NCBI GenBank assembly: GCA_933207985.1
Contig: OW240912.1
Location: forward strand, 232,561,412 to 232,625,411
DNA length: 64,000 nt
Source: Pelobates cultripes
Taxonomy: Eukaryota; Chordata; Amphibia; Anura; Pelobatidae
Reading direction: 5' to 3'
Shown here: piece after piece, positions 11,377 through 23,266 of the stretch
How the letters are laid out: each line of letters opens with the position of its first letter
Position numbering within the stretch: the stretch's first letter is position 1
The notes under the pieces: model-generated
What the model was told of the DNA's origin: nothing
What the model saw: only the letters and a program-made list of their open reading frames with translations
The model's database searches: none
Made by a program: the position numbers and the translations under genes

Positions 11377-12339
11377 AATAGATGGCTACCTGGGGCAATT
11401 CTCAACTTGCTGAAGTAGCTAATGCCAAGCAGCGAAACTATTAGGCAGTTACGTGACTGGTGATGCCCTGGTAGTTGCCAAGCGGCTTTGAGAGGCGCTA
11501 TCTATGATTTGGCTCGAGTTGGGTACGTGGCCATTGACATTATGGCAGGGTGATGGCCTCTCCATGACTTGTAACAGCATAAGACAGAATGGGAGTGACA
11601 AGTGAGGCCCTCTCTATGCAACCAAGCGAGGCAGCTAATTATGAATTGGCCCGAGGGGATGTCGTACCTCCGAAATGAGGATGGGTGTTTGCCTCGCTGA
11701 ACCACTAACATAAGGCTTAGAAGGCCAGAAAACATACCTAGAGGCTCCTATCTTTATAAGCTAGTAAGTAACTATACTATGACCCGATGGGGTATGGGGG
11801 TTGGGAGAAAGTATTGAGAGGAAAAGGACTTACCTGCTGAGAAATTGTAAAGTAGCAGGAGCAGATGACACAGGTGATCTGTAGTAACCTATGAGAGCAA
11901 TCGTGAGTTTGCAAGGTTATATCAATATGTACCCTACATTCCCCTCCACTAACATGATACCTACCGGTATATATCCCAATGTAGGAGACTGGAACCAAGG
12001 AATCAAAACCGGCAAGGATGGCCTAAACCTAGTAATGCAGAAATTACACACAAGTACCCAGGCCTTATGGGACCATGAGTGGACAATTAAATGTAAATTG
12101 CTGACCTATCTGATGAAGCAACCGGGGGCAGAGTAGCAGCACACTGAGGATGCTGTTGAGACTGAAACATAAGATGTCCATAATCATTTATTAGCCTGAA
12201 ATTGCCCAAACACCTAATAGCCCCATACACACGAAAGCTAAACCAGTTGAATGCTGCAGAAATGGGTACAGACAATTAAAATACTAGATATAGATGTACA
12301 AGCGATAGTGAAGTGAAACCGGTAAGCGGAACTGAATTA

Positions 12340-12700
12340 CAACTTGACACAACCATCATGACCACCAGAGGATGCTATGACATAAATACATAATCTAGTA
12401 CATAAAAGTGCTACGAAACCGTCGGTAGATAATTATCACTACTTGCCATAACCATCAGGACCCCTGGGGATCGCTATAACATATATACATAATCTAGCAT
12501 ATAAAAATGTTATGAACTGTCGGTAGATAATTTATAATTACCTGCCATAACCACCATGACCACCGGAGGTCGCTAAGACCTATATACCTAATATAGCATG
12601 TAAAAGTGCAATGAACCTGTCGGTAGATAATTATATGCCAACTTGCCATAACCAACATGACCACCGGAGGTCACTATAACACATTTGATATGCTACCGTC
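12340..12700. repeat. ~99-bp tandem array, four imperfect units
   Basis: AACCATCATGACCACC-type motifs begin at 12,350, 12,450, 12,549 and 12,650, so the period is 99-101 bp. Each unit carries GGAGGTCGCTA-like, AATCTAGCATATAAAA-like and GTCGGTAGATAATTAT words. It lies in the presumed 5' non-coding part of the Ngaro-like element. Confidence 0.85.
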
Positions 12701-13213
12701 TAATAGTGCGTTCGGTAAACTATACGAATGGCCATGAGATGGCCAGGACTTGTACAAACATATCAATGCAGCAGAAACGAATGAACCACAGTACTAATGG
12801 GTACCTTGTACGTGTATGTAGTACCCGAACGCTCGGTCGGCCCAAATTGGCCGAACACAGCCCTGTCAATGATAGCATGAACTATAAGCATGTGTGAGCC
12901 CGGTCAACCCTGGATGACGTAAGTGCCTTCACTGTTATTGCAATGGGCGGTGTAACTTACGGTTTGTAACTGGACGCCGCTAATTGAGGCCCCTTGTACT
13001 ACCAGTCGGTTTTTAGGACTCAGGCAGCTGAAAACCGGAGAATCAGGATCTGCTGGGACCAGGTAGGCTTCCACGAGGTGTAGGTAAGTAAATGAAGATT
13101 TGCTCGGACCGGAAGTGACCGCAAATCTCCAGACCTGAGACGGTAGTGAGGGAAGGGCTGGTGATCCTTAAGAAGGGGAACCAAGCTCCTCCCACAACTT
13201 CAGGCCCCACCTT

Positions 13214-13215
<2 letters not shown>

Positions 13216-13256
<41 letters not shown>
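13216..13256. repeat. (AT)n microsatellite
   Basis: An uninterrupted AT dinucleotide run of about 20 units. It sits at the abrupt compositional edge of the Ngaro-like element. Confidence 0.95.
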
Positions 13257-13263
<7 letters not shown>

Positions 13264-14126
13264 CATGAATTGAAAAAGGTTCTAAAATTAAAACTAACAT
13301 TAACATCCATAGTAATTTTTACCGTAAGCCTTAAAATGTACAGGCAAATACTTTCAAAAAAGAAAAAAAGGATAGGAAAAATGGCAGAATTACTAGTAAG
13401 CAGAATTATATGAAAGAGAAAAAAATATAATGAACATCATATAGCTGTTATATATCAAGGACGTGACTGAAGGGGCATGTAATAGAGAACAGTGTTGAAA
13501 GGAGTGATAGAACAGATTTGAGGGGAGCTATACAACAGGAGACATGATTGGGAGGAGGAACAATGTGGGAGACACAACAGAGATGAAAAGTTATGGACAG
13601 AAATTGATGAGGAGAGAGTTGAGGAGAAAAGAAGGAGAGTTATTTCTGCCATTAAAAACAATTACCTGTATGTACAAAGACACAGTGGCAGAACACCTTT
13701 TGTACCATAATCTATGTCAAGAGCCTAGTATTTTTGGTGGTTAGAGTGTATCTTTAACCACTTGGTTAAATGCTGTGAAGGTTAAATAGTGATATAAGAA
13801 TTGTGGTAATAAAAAATCCAGATTTGAAGAGGATAATAACTCATTGTAGTACACTGCATTACACATATTTATAGTGTTTGAAAGATCTGTCTTTTCTAAA
13901 GCCTTTTCTTTAAGTCATTTCAGAAACCTACCTTTATATAATTATTATTTAAATATATAATAATGTTTTTGGGTTGTGGTTATCATGAGTCAGAGGTTAC
14001 TGAACTTCTGCAAAGCTTTGCTTTGCTTATATCTCTTAGTTCATTCAATTTAAAAGAGAGCAAAATTAACAGTATACCTCTAAACTATTCTAACATGTTT
14101 ATAGACCATGGGCTCTTGGTAGGTTG
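13257..14126. other. No gene seen; purine-biased unassigned DNA
   Basis: The sequence is rich in A and G on the plus strand. Short open frames on both strands overlap and match nothing recognised. No classified repeat was supported. Confidence 0.55.
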
Positions 14127-14206
14127 TTAACACCTTAAGGACCAAACTTCTGGAATAAAAGAGAATCATGACATGTCACACATGTCGTGTGTCCTTAAGG
14201 GGTTAA
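14127..14206. mobile_element. 80-bp palindromic MITE-like repeat
   Basis: Starts TTAACACCTTAAGGAC and ends GTCCTTAAGGGGTTAA, giving 16-bp inverted ends with one mismatch. The interior contains the palindrome ACATGTCACACATGTCGTGT. It abuts and shares its last TTAA with the T2 element that follows, so two TTAA-targeting elements sit head to tail. Confidence 0.7.
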
Positions 14207-14702
14207 AGGACCACTCTAGGCACCCAGACCACTTCAGCTTAATGAAGTGGTCTGGGTGCCAGGTCCAGCTAGGGTTAACCGATTTTTTCATAAACATAGC
14301 AGTTTCAGAGAAACTGCTATGTTTATGAATGGGTTAAGCCTTCCCCCATTCCCTCTAGCGGCTGTCTCATTGACAGCCGCTAGAGGCGCTTGCGTGCTTC
14401 TCACTGTGATTTTCACAGTGAGAGCATGCCAGCGTCCATAGGAAAGCATTATGAATGCTTTCCTATGTGACCGGCTGAATGCGCGCGCAGCTCTTGCCGC
14501 GTGTGCGCATTCAGCCGACGGGGAGGAGAAGAGGAGGATCAGAGGAGGAGAGCTCCCCGCCCAGCACTGGAAAAAGGTAAGTTTAAACCCCTTTCCCCCC
14601 CAGAGCCAGGCGGGAGGGGGACCCTGAGGGTGGGGGCACCCTCAGGGCACTATAGTGCCAGGAAAACGAGTATGTTTTCCTGGCACTATAGTGGTCCATT
14701 AA
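14203..14702. mobile_element. T2/Kolobok-type MITE, complete (500 bp with TTAA)
   Basis: Both ends are TTAAAGGACCACT-like (right end GTGGTCCATTAA) within TTAA. The element is a chain of hairpins, with no protein. Arms are perfect at 14,219-14,260 (18 bp), 14,288-14,328, 14,353-14,385 (14 bp), 14,400-14,422, 14,437-14,467 (14 bp) and 14,648-14,693 (20 bp around GAGTAT). A 13-bp pair CGGCTGAATGCGC / GCGCATTCAGCCG lies between. TTAA duplication with TTAAAGG ends defines the T2 family of Xenopus, whose transposase would be of Kolobok type and supplied in trans. A near-full-length relative is at 41,621-42,124. Confidence 0.88.
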
Positions 14703-16856
14703 ACAATAGTAAGAACTTATCATATGAGACAACTCAAGTTGTATGTACCTACTAAGGTAAGTATTGGGGGTTTGGTGGATGCAGTTTATATTAAGTCATT
14801 GGTTGACATAACAACCTTTTTGTTATTGATTTTTATATAGATTTATGTGATTTTACACTAATGTCTTACTTCTGAAAAGGAACTACAATAACATTTCATG
14901 AAAATCAACTAACACTTCCCCAATTCAATCTTATCTTAGGCACATCATATAAACAAAATATTAAGCTCAGTGTGGGCTAAATTTGGGCAAACTGAGCAAA
15001 TTCCATAATAATATCTAATTTAGTCGGGTCTGAAGTCAATATGGCTTTATTTTCCTTTATTGAAACTGCCCATGGGAATGGAGGATCATAGAGGAATCAT
15101 GGGGAATCAAAGTGATTTTGCATAATGAGCTGGAAATTAAAACAATTTATTATAGAAAATGATGGTGCCTATTATTTGGTTCTGTCATCAGAGATAGGCT
15201 ATTCATGCCACTGCTCACCACTTGTGATGCCTATATAAGACACCAAAAATCAAAAATAGGTGATGAATAAATTAGTCAACAATCACCATTATGTTAGTTG
15301 CAGGCAAAAACAAACAGACATTTTCCCTTTCATACTTACTGACACTAAGTTTGCAACAACACACATTTTAAGTAAATCCAGGATGCGTAGAATATCCGTA
15401 ATGTGTACAATTTTCCAATTTTCTGACCTTACATTAGCCCACAATGCAAAATGATTATTATAATTGTGTATTCTGTAGAACCAAATTACTTTACACTGTA
15501 ATGTTCCATCAGTTAAAATGTCACTCTAAGCATAATAATTACTACAGATGCCTATATTCCCCTTGTACCATCTCCCAATTTAATATCCAACTGTTTAAAA
15601 ATTGTTTTATATAAATCAAGGGTCTTTCAGATTCCAAGGCATTATCAGTGTCAATTATGCCTAATTTGGACCGCACTGATTGACTGAGAGTGCTACAGGA
15701 ATGTTAGTGTGGTCTGATATTAGATCAATGTACTGTGTCATAGGATTCTAGACACTGTACATTGATCGCTTTAGCAAGTTATTGTAGGTGTGCTTCATAG
15801 AATATCCCTTTAATCATATCTAAAAGAAGTATTGGTGCAGCCAACGCAAGAGAAAATAAAGAATCTCTACTTGCGAGTATGTGTTAATAAATCCTGCTAC
15901 AATTGTACGCAGTAAGAATTCCAAAATTCCAAATGTCTCATAGTAATCACAGATATTAATATACTCAAAATACATATAGCACATTTAATGTTTAGTGCCA
16001 AACTGTAAAATTAGTTTATATGCTACAGCTAGTTATGAATGCTTTTTCACAATACAAAACAGTAAATACTAATGCTAGTGAAATTACTGAGCTATTTGGA
16101 CAGGTGGCTTGATCACACACATTTTATATCTACATCGAGTTTGTGTAATTATTACCTATGTGCCCTTTCATGACAGGTGTTTTTAAGTACAGGTTCCACT
16201 ATATTTTTCTTATTAGTCAAATATGGAGCTCTACATGCATAATTTAAGCAAACCTGTTTTAATCCAGATGCAAGGCACACTCTCAGGATGTTGAATTGCT
16301 GGATAAGTGAAGTGGCAAATATAATTTCCTAGGCTGTGAGAACAGCTGTTAGATGTTTGTGTTATTTTTTATGGGTAGTGCAAGCGGCTGCTTGAAAATG
16401 CATCTCATAGAAACAGTAGACGTTTTGGAACAAGTACATATTTATATAGTTTGTAGGGAATTGCATTGTCCTGTTCAGATCAGTTAGACCATGATACCTA
16501 GAAGTGTTTTAGCTAAAAATGGAAATGGAATGAGAAATTTCTCTAGCTCAGATACTTTGGCCTGATTTGTTTCCATTTACTTGTTGGTTCTCTAATGAAT
16601 AACCCCATCTGTGTGAAAATTCTTCAAGGGTCACTTTAGGTAAGAGTTGATTCATTATTTTTTAATACAATATATATAGCTCACTTACTCATCCACTAAA
16701 CAGCAACTTCAAAGCTCACAGATTGTATTTGGTTTTTTAAAAACACCTAATCTAGACAAAAATAATAGGGGTTAGTTACAGTATACATTGCATAAGTCTG
16801 CCACAACATCAATGTACCCCTGCTGGAGGTATGGGGAATGGAGTATAACTCCACAC
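14703..16856. other. No gene seen; unassigned DNA
   Basis: No coding exon or RNA gene was supported. A possible very old T2-like element may lie at about 15,508-15,814 (TTAAAATGTCACTCTAAGCA at one side, ATATCCCTTTAA at the other), but the ends match poorly. Confidence 0.5.
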
Positions 16857-16944
16857 ACTGGCGTACATACCGCGGTCGCAGCTGCGACCGGGCCCGACAT
16901 ACCAGGAGGCCGACCGCCCTGCGACCCGGGTATGTACGCCAGTG
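16857..16944. mobile_element. 88-bp palindromic hAT-like mini-element
   Basis: CACTGGCGTACATACC at the left is perfectly inverted as GGTATGTACGCCAGTG at the right. The complementarity extends through GGTCGCAG / CTGCGACC. The 8 bases outside each end (ACTCCACA and CGGCCACA) agree at the last five positions, weakly suggesting an 8-bp duplication typical of hAT elements. Confidence 0.6.
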
Positions 16945-17753
16945 CGGCCACATTTTGCCAGCCTCTTCTCCTGGGGGGCCCAAGAGCTGGCCACCTCAAG
17001 GCCCCCCCGAGGCTGGCAGTGGTGTCAGTTTGTGGGTGGGTGCACACGCGGACGCGCAAGGGTGCATTCTCCCCTGAGCTCTCTCTGCCCAGCTCCCTTG
17101 CGTGCACCGCAGTGATGCTGGAGCCGGAATATGATGTCACTCCGGCTCCGGCATCAGTGAGCCATGCGCAAGGGAGCTGAACAAGAAGATCAGTGCTCCC
17201 TCGCCGCCTGCAGAACCGGCCGCCCAGCAGCCCCACTGGACCCCAGGAAAAGCTGGAATCCCCTCAGCACTCCCAAAGGTAGGGAGGCTGGGGAATTAAA
17301 AAAAAAAATGTGGGTGTGAATGTGTGTTAAAAAAAATGTGAGTGCGTGTCTGCTAGTGAGTGTCAGTAAGTGTGTTAGTTTTTGTGTGTCAGTGAGTATG
17401 TGTGTTACTGTGTGTGTGTGTCTGTTACTGAGTGTGTTAGTTTGTGTGTGTCTGTTGTTGCGTGAGTGTCAGTGTGTGTGTGTTAGTTTGTGTGTCAGTG
17501 AGTGTGTGTGTGTGTCAGTGAGTGTGAAACTCTTTGTTTTCAGCTGCAGGGTTAAAACTAGAGAGACCTGGCACCCAGACCACTTAATTGAGCTGAAGTG
17601 ATCTGAGTGCCTATAGTGGTCCTTTAAGTGTATGTGTATCTGCATGTTCTGGTGTACATACCGCGGTCGCAGGCCCATGCAGAGTAAAAGGGGGGGGGGG
17701 CACAGATCGATTTTCGCACCGGGGCCCCATGGATCGTGTATACGCCACTGACT
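16857..17753. mobile_element. hAT-like non-autonomous composite element
   Basis: GC-rich sequence is bounded by ends of the CACTGGCGTACATACC / GTGTATACGCCACTG type. A third such end, CTGGTGTACATACC, lies at 17,648. Inside are GC-rich non-coding DNA (16,945-17,290), a GT-rich minisatellite (17,302-17,525) and a short T2 end fragment (17,558-17,629: GGCACCCAGACCACTT ... TATAGTGGTCCTTTAA). Long open frames in 16,750-17,240 exist on both strands and all reading frames because the GC-rich repeat lacks stops. They show no domain and are not called as genes. Confidence 0.55.
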
Positions 17754-19491
17754 CAACATTAGACTTATCAGTCAATGCCAGTGATGGGCGGTAGTGATAC
17801 CTGCTCTTAGTATATAAATATAGCTTATTGCTGCTTGGACTAATGTGGAAGCATCAGCCCAAGCAGCAGAGAGGAGGCTGTAGGTGTCTATGTATCCTCA
17901 TTAAGTGTTAAACTATTGGAAAACTGTTTAACTATGGGCTGTTGCAACCGCAACAAGTGACTCTGGGCCCCGTAACAACTTCAAAGCAGTGCTGTAGTTG
18001 TGGAACCTAGAGTTTTCTTTTGAATAGATTAATAAAAGGAGCATCATTAGCATAGCTACCTTACACACTGCATCTCATATATGTGGTTGTCTGGAATTTC
18101 ATTTTAAATCAAACATCAACAAGGCAACAAGCTTATATTGAAAAATTGTTGAAACGTATATAAGTATATTTCTGCTAAAAATAAGACTTTTGACTATCAA
18201 TCTGGCGGTTTTGAGATTTCAGTTTTCTTACGTTGTAGATGAAAATTAATAGAAACATTAATGTTACATTAAAATAAATTATATAATAACTTTTGTGTAG
18301 GCTCTTTTGATGCCAAAATAGCCAAGATAAGCCAGAATTTTCTTTGTATAGCTCTGTAGAGGGAATAAGATGAGGAAGGGTCTCCATCAGGGTCCCATGG
18401 ATACAGCACTGCCCCATATTCTACCTAAAGTACATTGACAATTATAGAAGAAATGCAATTTTTGTAGACAGCCATATGTTGAAGGTTGAAGTATTGTGAG
18501 CCTAGTTCTACAGAAATATAATGTTTTTGTCTTTTTAAAATGGAAGTAAAACAGCACAAAACCATCATTATTATCACAAGAAATAGATATTTTTCTTGCT
18601 CCTCTCCTATATACCTATGAGATTTGGTGCCTCAGGCCACTAGATTGTAGCATATTACATGTATGGTTGGATTTTGTTAGCTGGGATGAACTGAAAAATA
18701 TTTCTAAAATCTGACACTTCTTATCTCATCAAATTTGATTCATAATTTAACATAGGTTAAGTGGTATGAACAATATGTAACCCCAACTGCTAAAAAAAAA
18801 AAGACTTAAATACTTACAAAATAGATACAGACAATTTGGTACTGAAGATAAAATTTTATCTTTTAAAAAAAAAAAAAACATTCTGGAATATGTAATAAAT
18901 AATATATGCGTTTGAAGGGAATGTTTTGTATTTTTTTGAGATGACAAGTTCTCTTCAGAGAATCGACTCAGCATTTGATTAACAGCAAATGTAAACATTA
19001 GGAGGTTCAGTCACAACAGAATCTATGAGAAACCTGTAAACAGCAAAAATCCCCAAACTTCCTTTTTGGTTAGTCCTCACTCAGGTTTAAAGGCATTTTA
19101 ATTCACCTATATCATTATAGAGGGATTGCAACCTTAAAGGACAACTGTCACCTCACATTTTTTTTTTCACAATGACCATTTCATGAAGTTTTGAGAGGAA
19201 ATAGATTCTGTGTTAAATGAATTATATGTCAAATAAAAAAGAAAAATAGATCCCTATCTTTAGTATATGATAGGATTCTTCAGCTATATACATACACCTT
19301 GGGTTGTCCATGTACAGTGCAGTGACATCATCAGACCTCCTACTTGTCAAATTCAAACACTGTCTGACCCAAGATGCATTTATATGGCTGAATGATCCTG
19401 TCATATACTAAATGTAGGAATGAGTTTCTCATGTTTTTTAAATATACTTCATTTAGCAAAGAATCCTTTTCTTTTCAAAAGGATCTTTATA
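17754..19491. other. No gene seen; AT-rich DNA with a possible T2 end
   Basis: Mostly AT-rich unassigned sequence. At 19,133 TTAAAGGACAACTGTCACC resembles a T2-type left end, but no matching right end was found before the complete element at 19,492. Confidence 0.5.
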
Positions 19492-19837
19492 TTAAAGGGA
19501 AAAACATAGTCACCCAGACCACTTCAGCTCAATGAAGTTGTCTGGGTGCAATGTCCCTCAGGTTTTAACCCTTCACATGTAAACATAGCAGTTTCAGAGA
19601 AACTGCTATGTTTACATTTGGGGTTAAGCCAGCTTCCATTGGGGGGGAACTGACGTCAGCAGGGGAGGAGAGGTCACCAGCACCGAGGGAGCCCAGCGCT
19701 GGATTAAGGTAAGCTGCTGAAGGGGCTTTAACCCCATCAGCGCCACGGGAGGGGGACCCTGAGGGTGGGGGCACCCTCAGGACACTATAGTGTCAGGAAA
19801 ACCATTTTGATTTCCTGACACTATAGTGATCCTTTAA
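19492..19837. mobile_element. T2/Kolobok-type MITE, complete (346 bp with TTAA)
   Basis: It is flanked by TTAA, with TTAAAGGGAAAAACATAG at the left and CACTATAGTGATCCTTTAA at the right. It carries the same block order as the 500-bp copies: CACCCAGACCACTTC / GAAGTTGTCTGGGTG, the hairpin ATGTAAACATAGCAGTTTC / GAAACTGCTATGTTTACAT, the CCCTGAGGGTGGGG block and the ACACTATAGTGTCAGGAAAA / TTTCCTGACACTATAGT stem. It lacks the middle GCGGCTGTC and CTCACTGTG hairpins. Confidence 0.86.
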
Positions 19838-22398
19838 AAGATAGTGTTGATGTGATGGTTCTCCTATAGCAGTAAAATGTAGCTACAATACAAAATCAAA
19901 TTTATAATAATAAGGAGTATGATCAAAAACTTGCTTACCTTTTCATTAATTCTTGCTCAAGACTCAAAGTTAGTTTTAGCTCACTTGTGCCATTACACAG
20001 GGATTAATTGTTACCATGGTTTTGCGCATTTGCATATGGTTAGTCTCACTAGGTCTAAATGTTAATCTAGGCAAATATACCTTGTTTTCTGTACATTGTG
20101 TCATATCAACCTCACTGGCAAAGCCAAAACTATTATCTGGGACAGTTGCCATTTTTTGTATTGAAAAGCCCTGCTTTGCATTTTTCCTGGAGAAGTCTTT
20201 GTAACTGACTGATATACAATAAAATAATGTTCTCTCAGTATTGGTACTAGTTTGAGTAGAGACCGGAGACTCCCTGAAGGACAAACTACATGAGGTTTTG
20301 TCTATTTACAGTAGCCATTGTGCCTAGATATTAGCTAAATCTCACCTAATTTTTAACTAAATCTTCTTGCTACAATGTAGCCCACGACATTGCATACACA
20401 GCTTTTATATTGCCTGCACAGCTTTTATACTGAAATGGTTCAAGGCATATACCTTTATTTCCATTACCTTTCCTGTTAGGTGTACTCTTTTACTCTCTAG
20501 TTACCATCTAGACTCTTTTTGTGAGGAAATATTATGAAAATTAATCTGTCTCTGTTCACCTTAGACTTCATATTCTTTCAAAAGCACAATCAAATCCAGA
20601 AATTATTTTTCGTTGGTGAAATTTAGATAGAAATCATAAACTGACTTCTCTCACCAACAATTTTTTTGAAATTGACAGTTCTATATTACAATGTCCGCTC
20701 TTCTAAAAATACACTACACAGAAAATAATGAAAGATCACAACAAGCAGAAATAACAAGCATTTAATGTACATTGTGGGATTCCTGATTTCTAAAGCAACA
20801 GGATTTCTGTTCAGAAAAGGTTAAGAGTTTCAGATGTACTGTAGATCAGTCCTTTCCACTGTACAATATCTCAGCTTATTATTTCAGTGCTCCTTATAAT
20901 ATCAGCTGAAAAATGTTATATCCACTCATTATCTCTTCAGTGCTTCTTGTGTTTCACCTACTGCCCTTTGGCACTTGCCCTATTTTCTCATACAATATAA
21001 TAATCATTTGAGCTCTTACTATAAACTGTCTGCTGATTCACTGTCTCTTGCTGTTCTAGAAGAAGACTTGCCTGGTTTTCAGTTTGCAGTATTCTAAGCT
21101 ATTCCTGCATACTCTTTTGTGTGTTTGAGTTTCACCCTTCCCTTCCTTCTCTTTTCATCTTCATCCCTGTCTGTTACCCTTCACTCGTTTCTTGCTTGTC
21201 CTCTTCTTTTCATTTCTTATATCTGGATCTTTCCATGTCTGTTACAATCCTTTCTGTTTTGCAGTGGATGTTTCGTGCACTAGTAATCTTGCTCTAACAT
21301 GCCACTGCCTTTTAATATCTAGCTCGGAACATCATGCAGTCTTTCAGTTTCAAATGGTGACTACAGACTGCTCCCCCAAAAAATTATGGATGGTAGACTT
21401 GTGCTCGACAAAATTTGGCTTGGCAAAATGTTGGTACAGGTTGACTGAATTTTGCATTAAACTGATAGAACCATTTTCTTGCCATTTATTTCACAGATCA
21501 AGTGAGAACAAGTAATCAATAGAAGTAAAAACAGTAGGAGCAGTAAAATAATAAAATCTGCATTTATATATTATACATTTATTAAATATATGATATATAA
21601 ATATCAATGTTTTTAGTGCTCCTCTGTTTTTCCCTCTGTTGCTTCTTACTTAATTGGTGAATAAAATCACTATTTAGCATTAGTCTTTTTCTTTTCTTTT
21701 TTTTTCAGTTAATCAACTATTTTATTTATTGGCGCCATGAGTGGAATTCAGGATCACAACCCTGAACTGAACATGTTAGGCATTGCGTGGTCTGGTTGGT
21801 CTACGATATAGGTTAATTTCATATCAGAATTCAGGAATAGGTCGATCACCTCATCATTCCAAATTCAGCCTTACTGCAGTTTGACCAGAAACAAATTTCC
21901 ATGTCAAGTGGATGAAGGAGAAGTCTTAACTATCTGCTGATAGCTAGCTATAGGCATTGTTTTTGTGTGGTCTTGTTTTTTTCACCATCGTATAAAGATT
22001 GTAGGTATTTTGCGATAGTTTTGGAAGATTACTACTCAATTGTTAAAAACAAACAAATGTAAATTTCCATCAAACATAATTCCTTCCAAATTCCCTCAAG
22101 CATTCCAAGTAAGATAACAAATGAATTATAATCTCTTCATACTACTCCTAATACATAAACGCACTAGTACATGTCCTTCCTGTTAAAAGTCCAGTTAAAC
22201 ATTTTTTTTAACTTTTCCTTGTTTTTTTTTTATCTATCAAGTTTTATTGAAGATTTCACTTATATACGTACATGCAGTAGTAGCAAATACAATATAAAAG
22301 ACTTTGTACAACAACAAGAACAAAATAAAAAAAATATCATATTAACACACCACAAGAGGACAAAACATAATAGATCACTCCTTACTGTGGACTACTCA
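19838..22398. other. No gene seen; unassigned DNA
   Basis: No supported exon, RNA gene or classified repeat. The stretch 20,900-21,200 is pyrimidine-rich on the plus strand. A 107-codon open frame at 21,192-21,515 has no recognisable domain, no preceding splice context I can defend, and ordinary AT-rich composition. Confidence 0.5.
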
Positions 22399-22685
22399 TT
22401 ACCAGTGGTGTATTTTGATTTTCTGCTGCCCAAGGAATGAATAAACCTGGGCAACCCCCTAATCTAAACTTACCCCACACATAGCGGTCAAGGCCGCACC
22501 TCTTCCTGATTAAGAACCCACCCCTTCCTCTTTAGATTCCACCTTTTCCTACTACTTTAAAAGGGATACTATAGTACCACAAAAGTTTTCCTGGCACTAT
22601 AGTTCCCTAGACACACACTCACAGACACACTCATACAGTCACAGACACACTCACACACTCACAGACGCACATACACACACACAGA
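22399..22685 (-). mobile_element. hAT-like end, T2 end fragment and AC-rich tract
   Basis: CAGTGGTGTATTTTGATTTT starts a block that is the inverse of 2,085-2,222 and 28,850-29,010 (TTAGATTCCACCTTTTCC, CTAATCTAAACTTACCCC). Then TTTAAAAGGGATACTATAGT and a GTTTTCCTGGCACTATAG stem at 22,556-22,611 are T2-type terminal sequence. A CACACTCACAGA tract, the complement of the GT-rich arrays, follows to 22,685. Confidence 0.55.
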
Positions 22686-22726
22686 AGGATGGGACTGCGC
22701 CAGTAAACAAATTAAGTAAAATAAAA

Positions 22727-23210
22727 AAATCCTGATTGAGGTAGAGATAATAAAATAGAGTCCAGTATAATGAAACTTTGGTCTTACATTGGTCTCTGAA
22801 GTTGTAGAATTTTGCTCCTTACTCGTATATGGAGGAGGGCGATCGATGATGGAAATGATGGTGGTAAAGAGTGATCCAAAAGGTATCCAAATAAAAAAGA
22901 AGAGATAATACTCACTTTTTGTAGAGCTTAATCCAGCTCTGGTATGAATAGCTTGCAGCGGTATTATCCCCGCTTGTAGGATATGCAGTGAGTCTCCTCT
23001 TCGGTGTAGTGACAGACAACCAGGGGGTTGATAAAACGAAAAACAGTGATGGTGCAGTATGTTCCAAAAGTGGATAAAAAGTATTAAAATTTAGTAGATA
23101 CACTCACATTTAATAGAGCTTATACTAGCTCTAGTGTAGTAGGCATACAGCGGTATGATCCCCGCCTCTGGGATATATGGTGAGCGTTCTTTGAAATAAT
23201 TCTTTAAGAT
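22727..23210. repeat. Diverged ~190-bp tandem pair upstream of the Penelope-like element
   Basis: ACTCACTTTTTGTAGAGCTT followed by CAGCGGTATTATCCCCGC (from 22,911) corresponds to ACTCACATTTAATAGAGCTT followed by CAGCGGTATGATCCCCGC (from 23,103). An ACTCAC-led subrepeat also appears at 63,450 and 63,600. It may be the terminal/regulatory repeat of a Penelope-like element, but that link is an inference. Confidence 0.55.
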
Positions 23211-23266
23211 GGTAACAGGAGCTCAGGGAGAAGATAATAAAACAGCAATAGTGCTCTCAGTAAAAT

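Larger units (their letters stand above)
8916..13210 (-). mobile_element. Ngaro-like (DIRS order) retrotransposon, 3' truncated
   Basis: A region of higher GC than its surroundings contains, on the minus strand, a Ngaro-type gag, an RT and the start of RNase H. About 1.8 kb of non-coding 5' sequence (11,380-13,210), including a 99-bp tandem array, precedes gag. The element stops at about 8,920 within RNase H, so the rest of RNase H, the tyrosine recombinase and the distal split repeats are absent. The right boundary is placed at the (AT)n tract because GC content and CpG use drop there. That limit is inferred, not proven. Confidence 0.72.

Noticed and set aside
15508..15814. Degenerate T2 element
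   Set aside because: One side resembles a T2 end (ATATCCCTTTAA), but the other (TTAAAATGTCACTC) differs too much and no hairpin chain is visible between them.
16772..17236. 154-codon and other open frames in GC-rich DNA on both strands
   Set aside because: Several frames are open at once because the GC-rich repeat has few stops. None shows a domain.
21192..21515. 107-codon open frame as a possible host exon
   Set aside because: No recognisable domain, biased composition or convincing splice sites. Chance frames of this length are expected in 64 kb.
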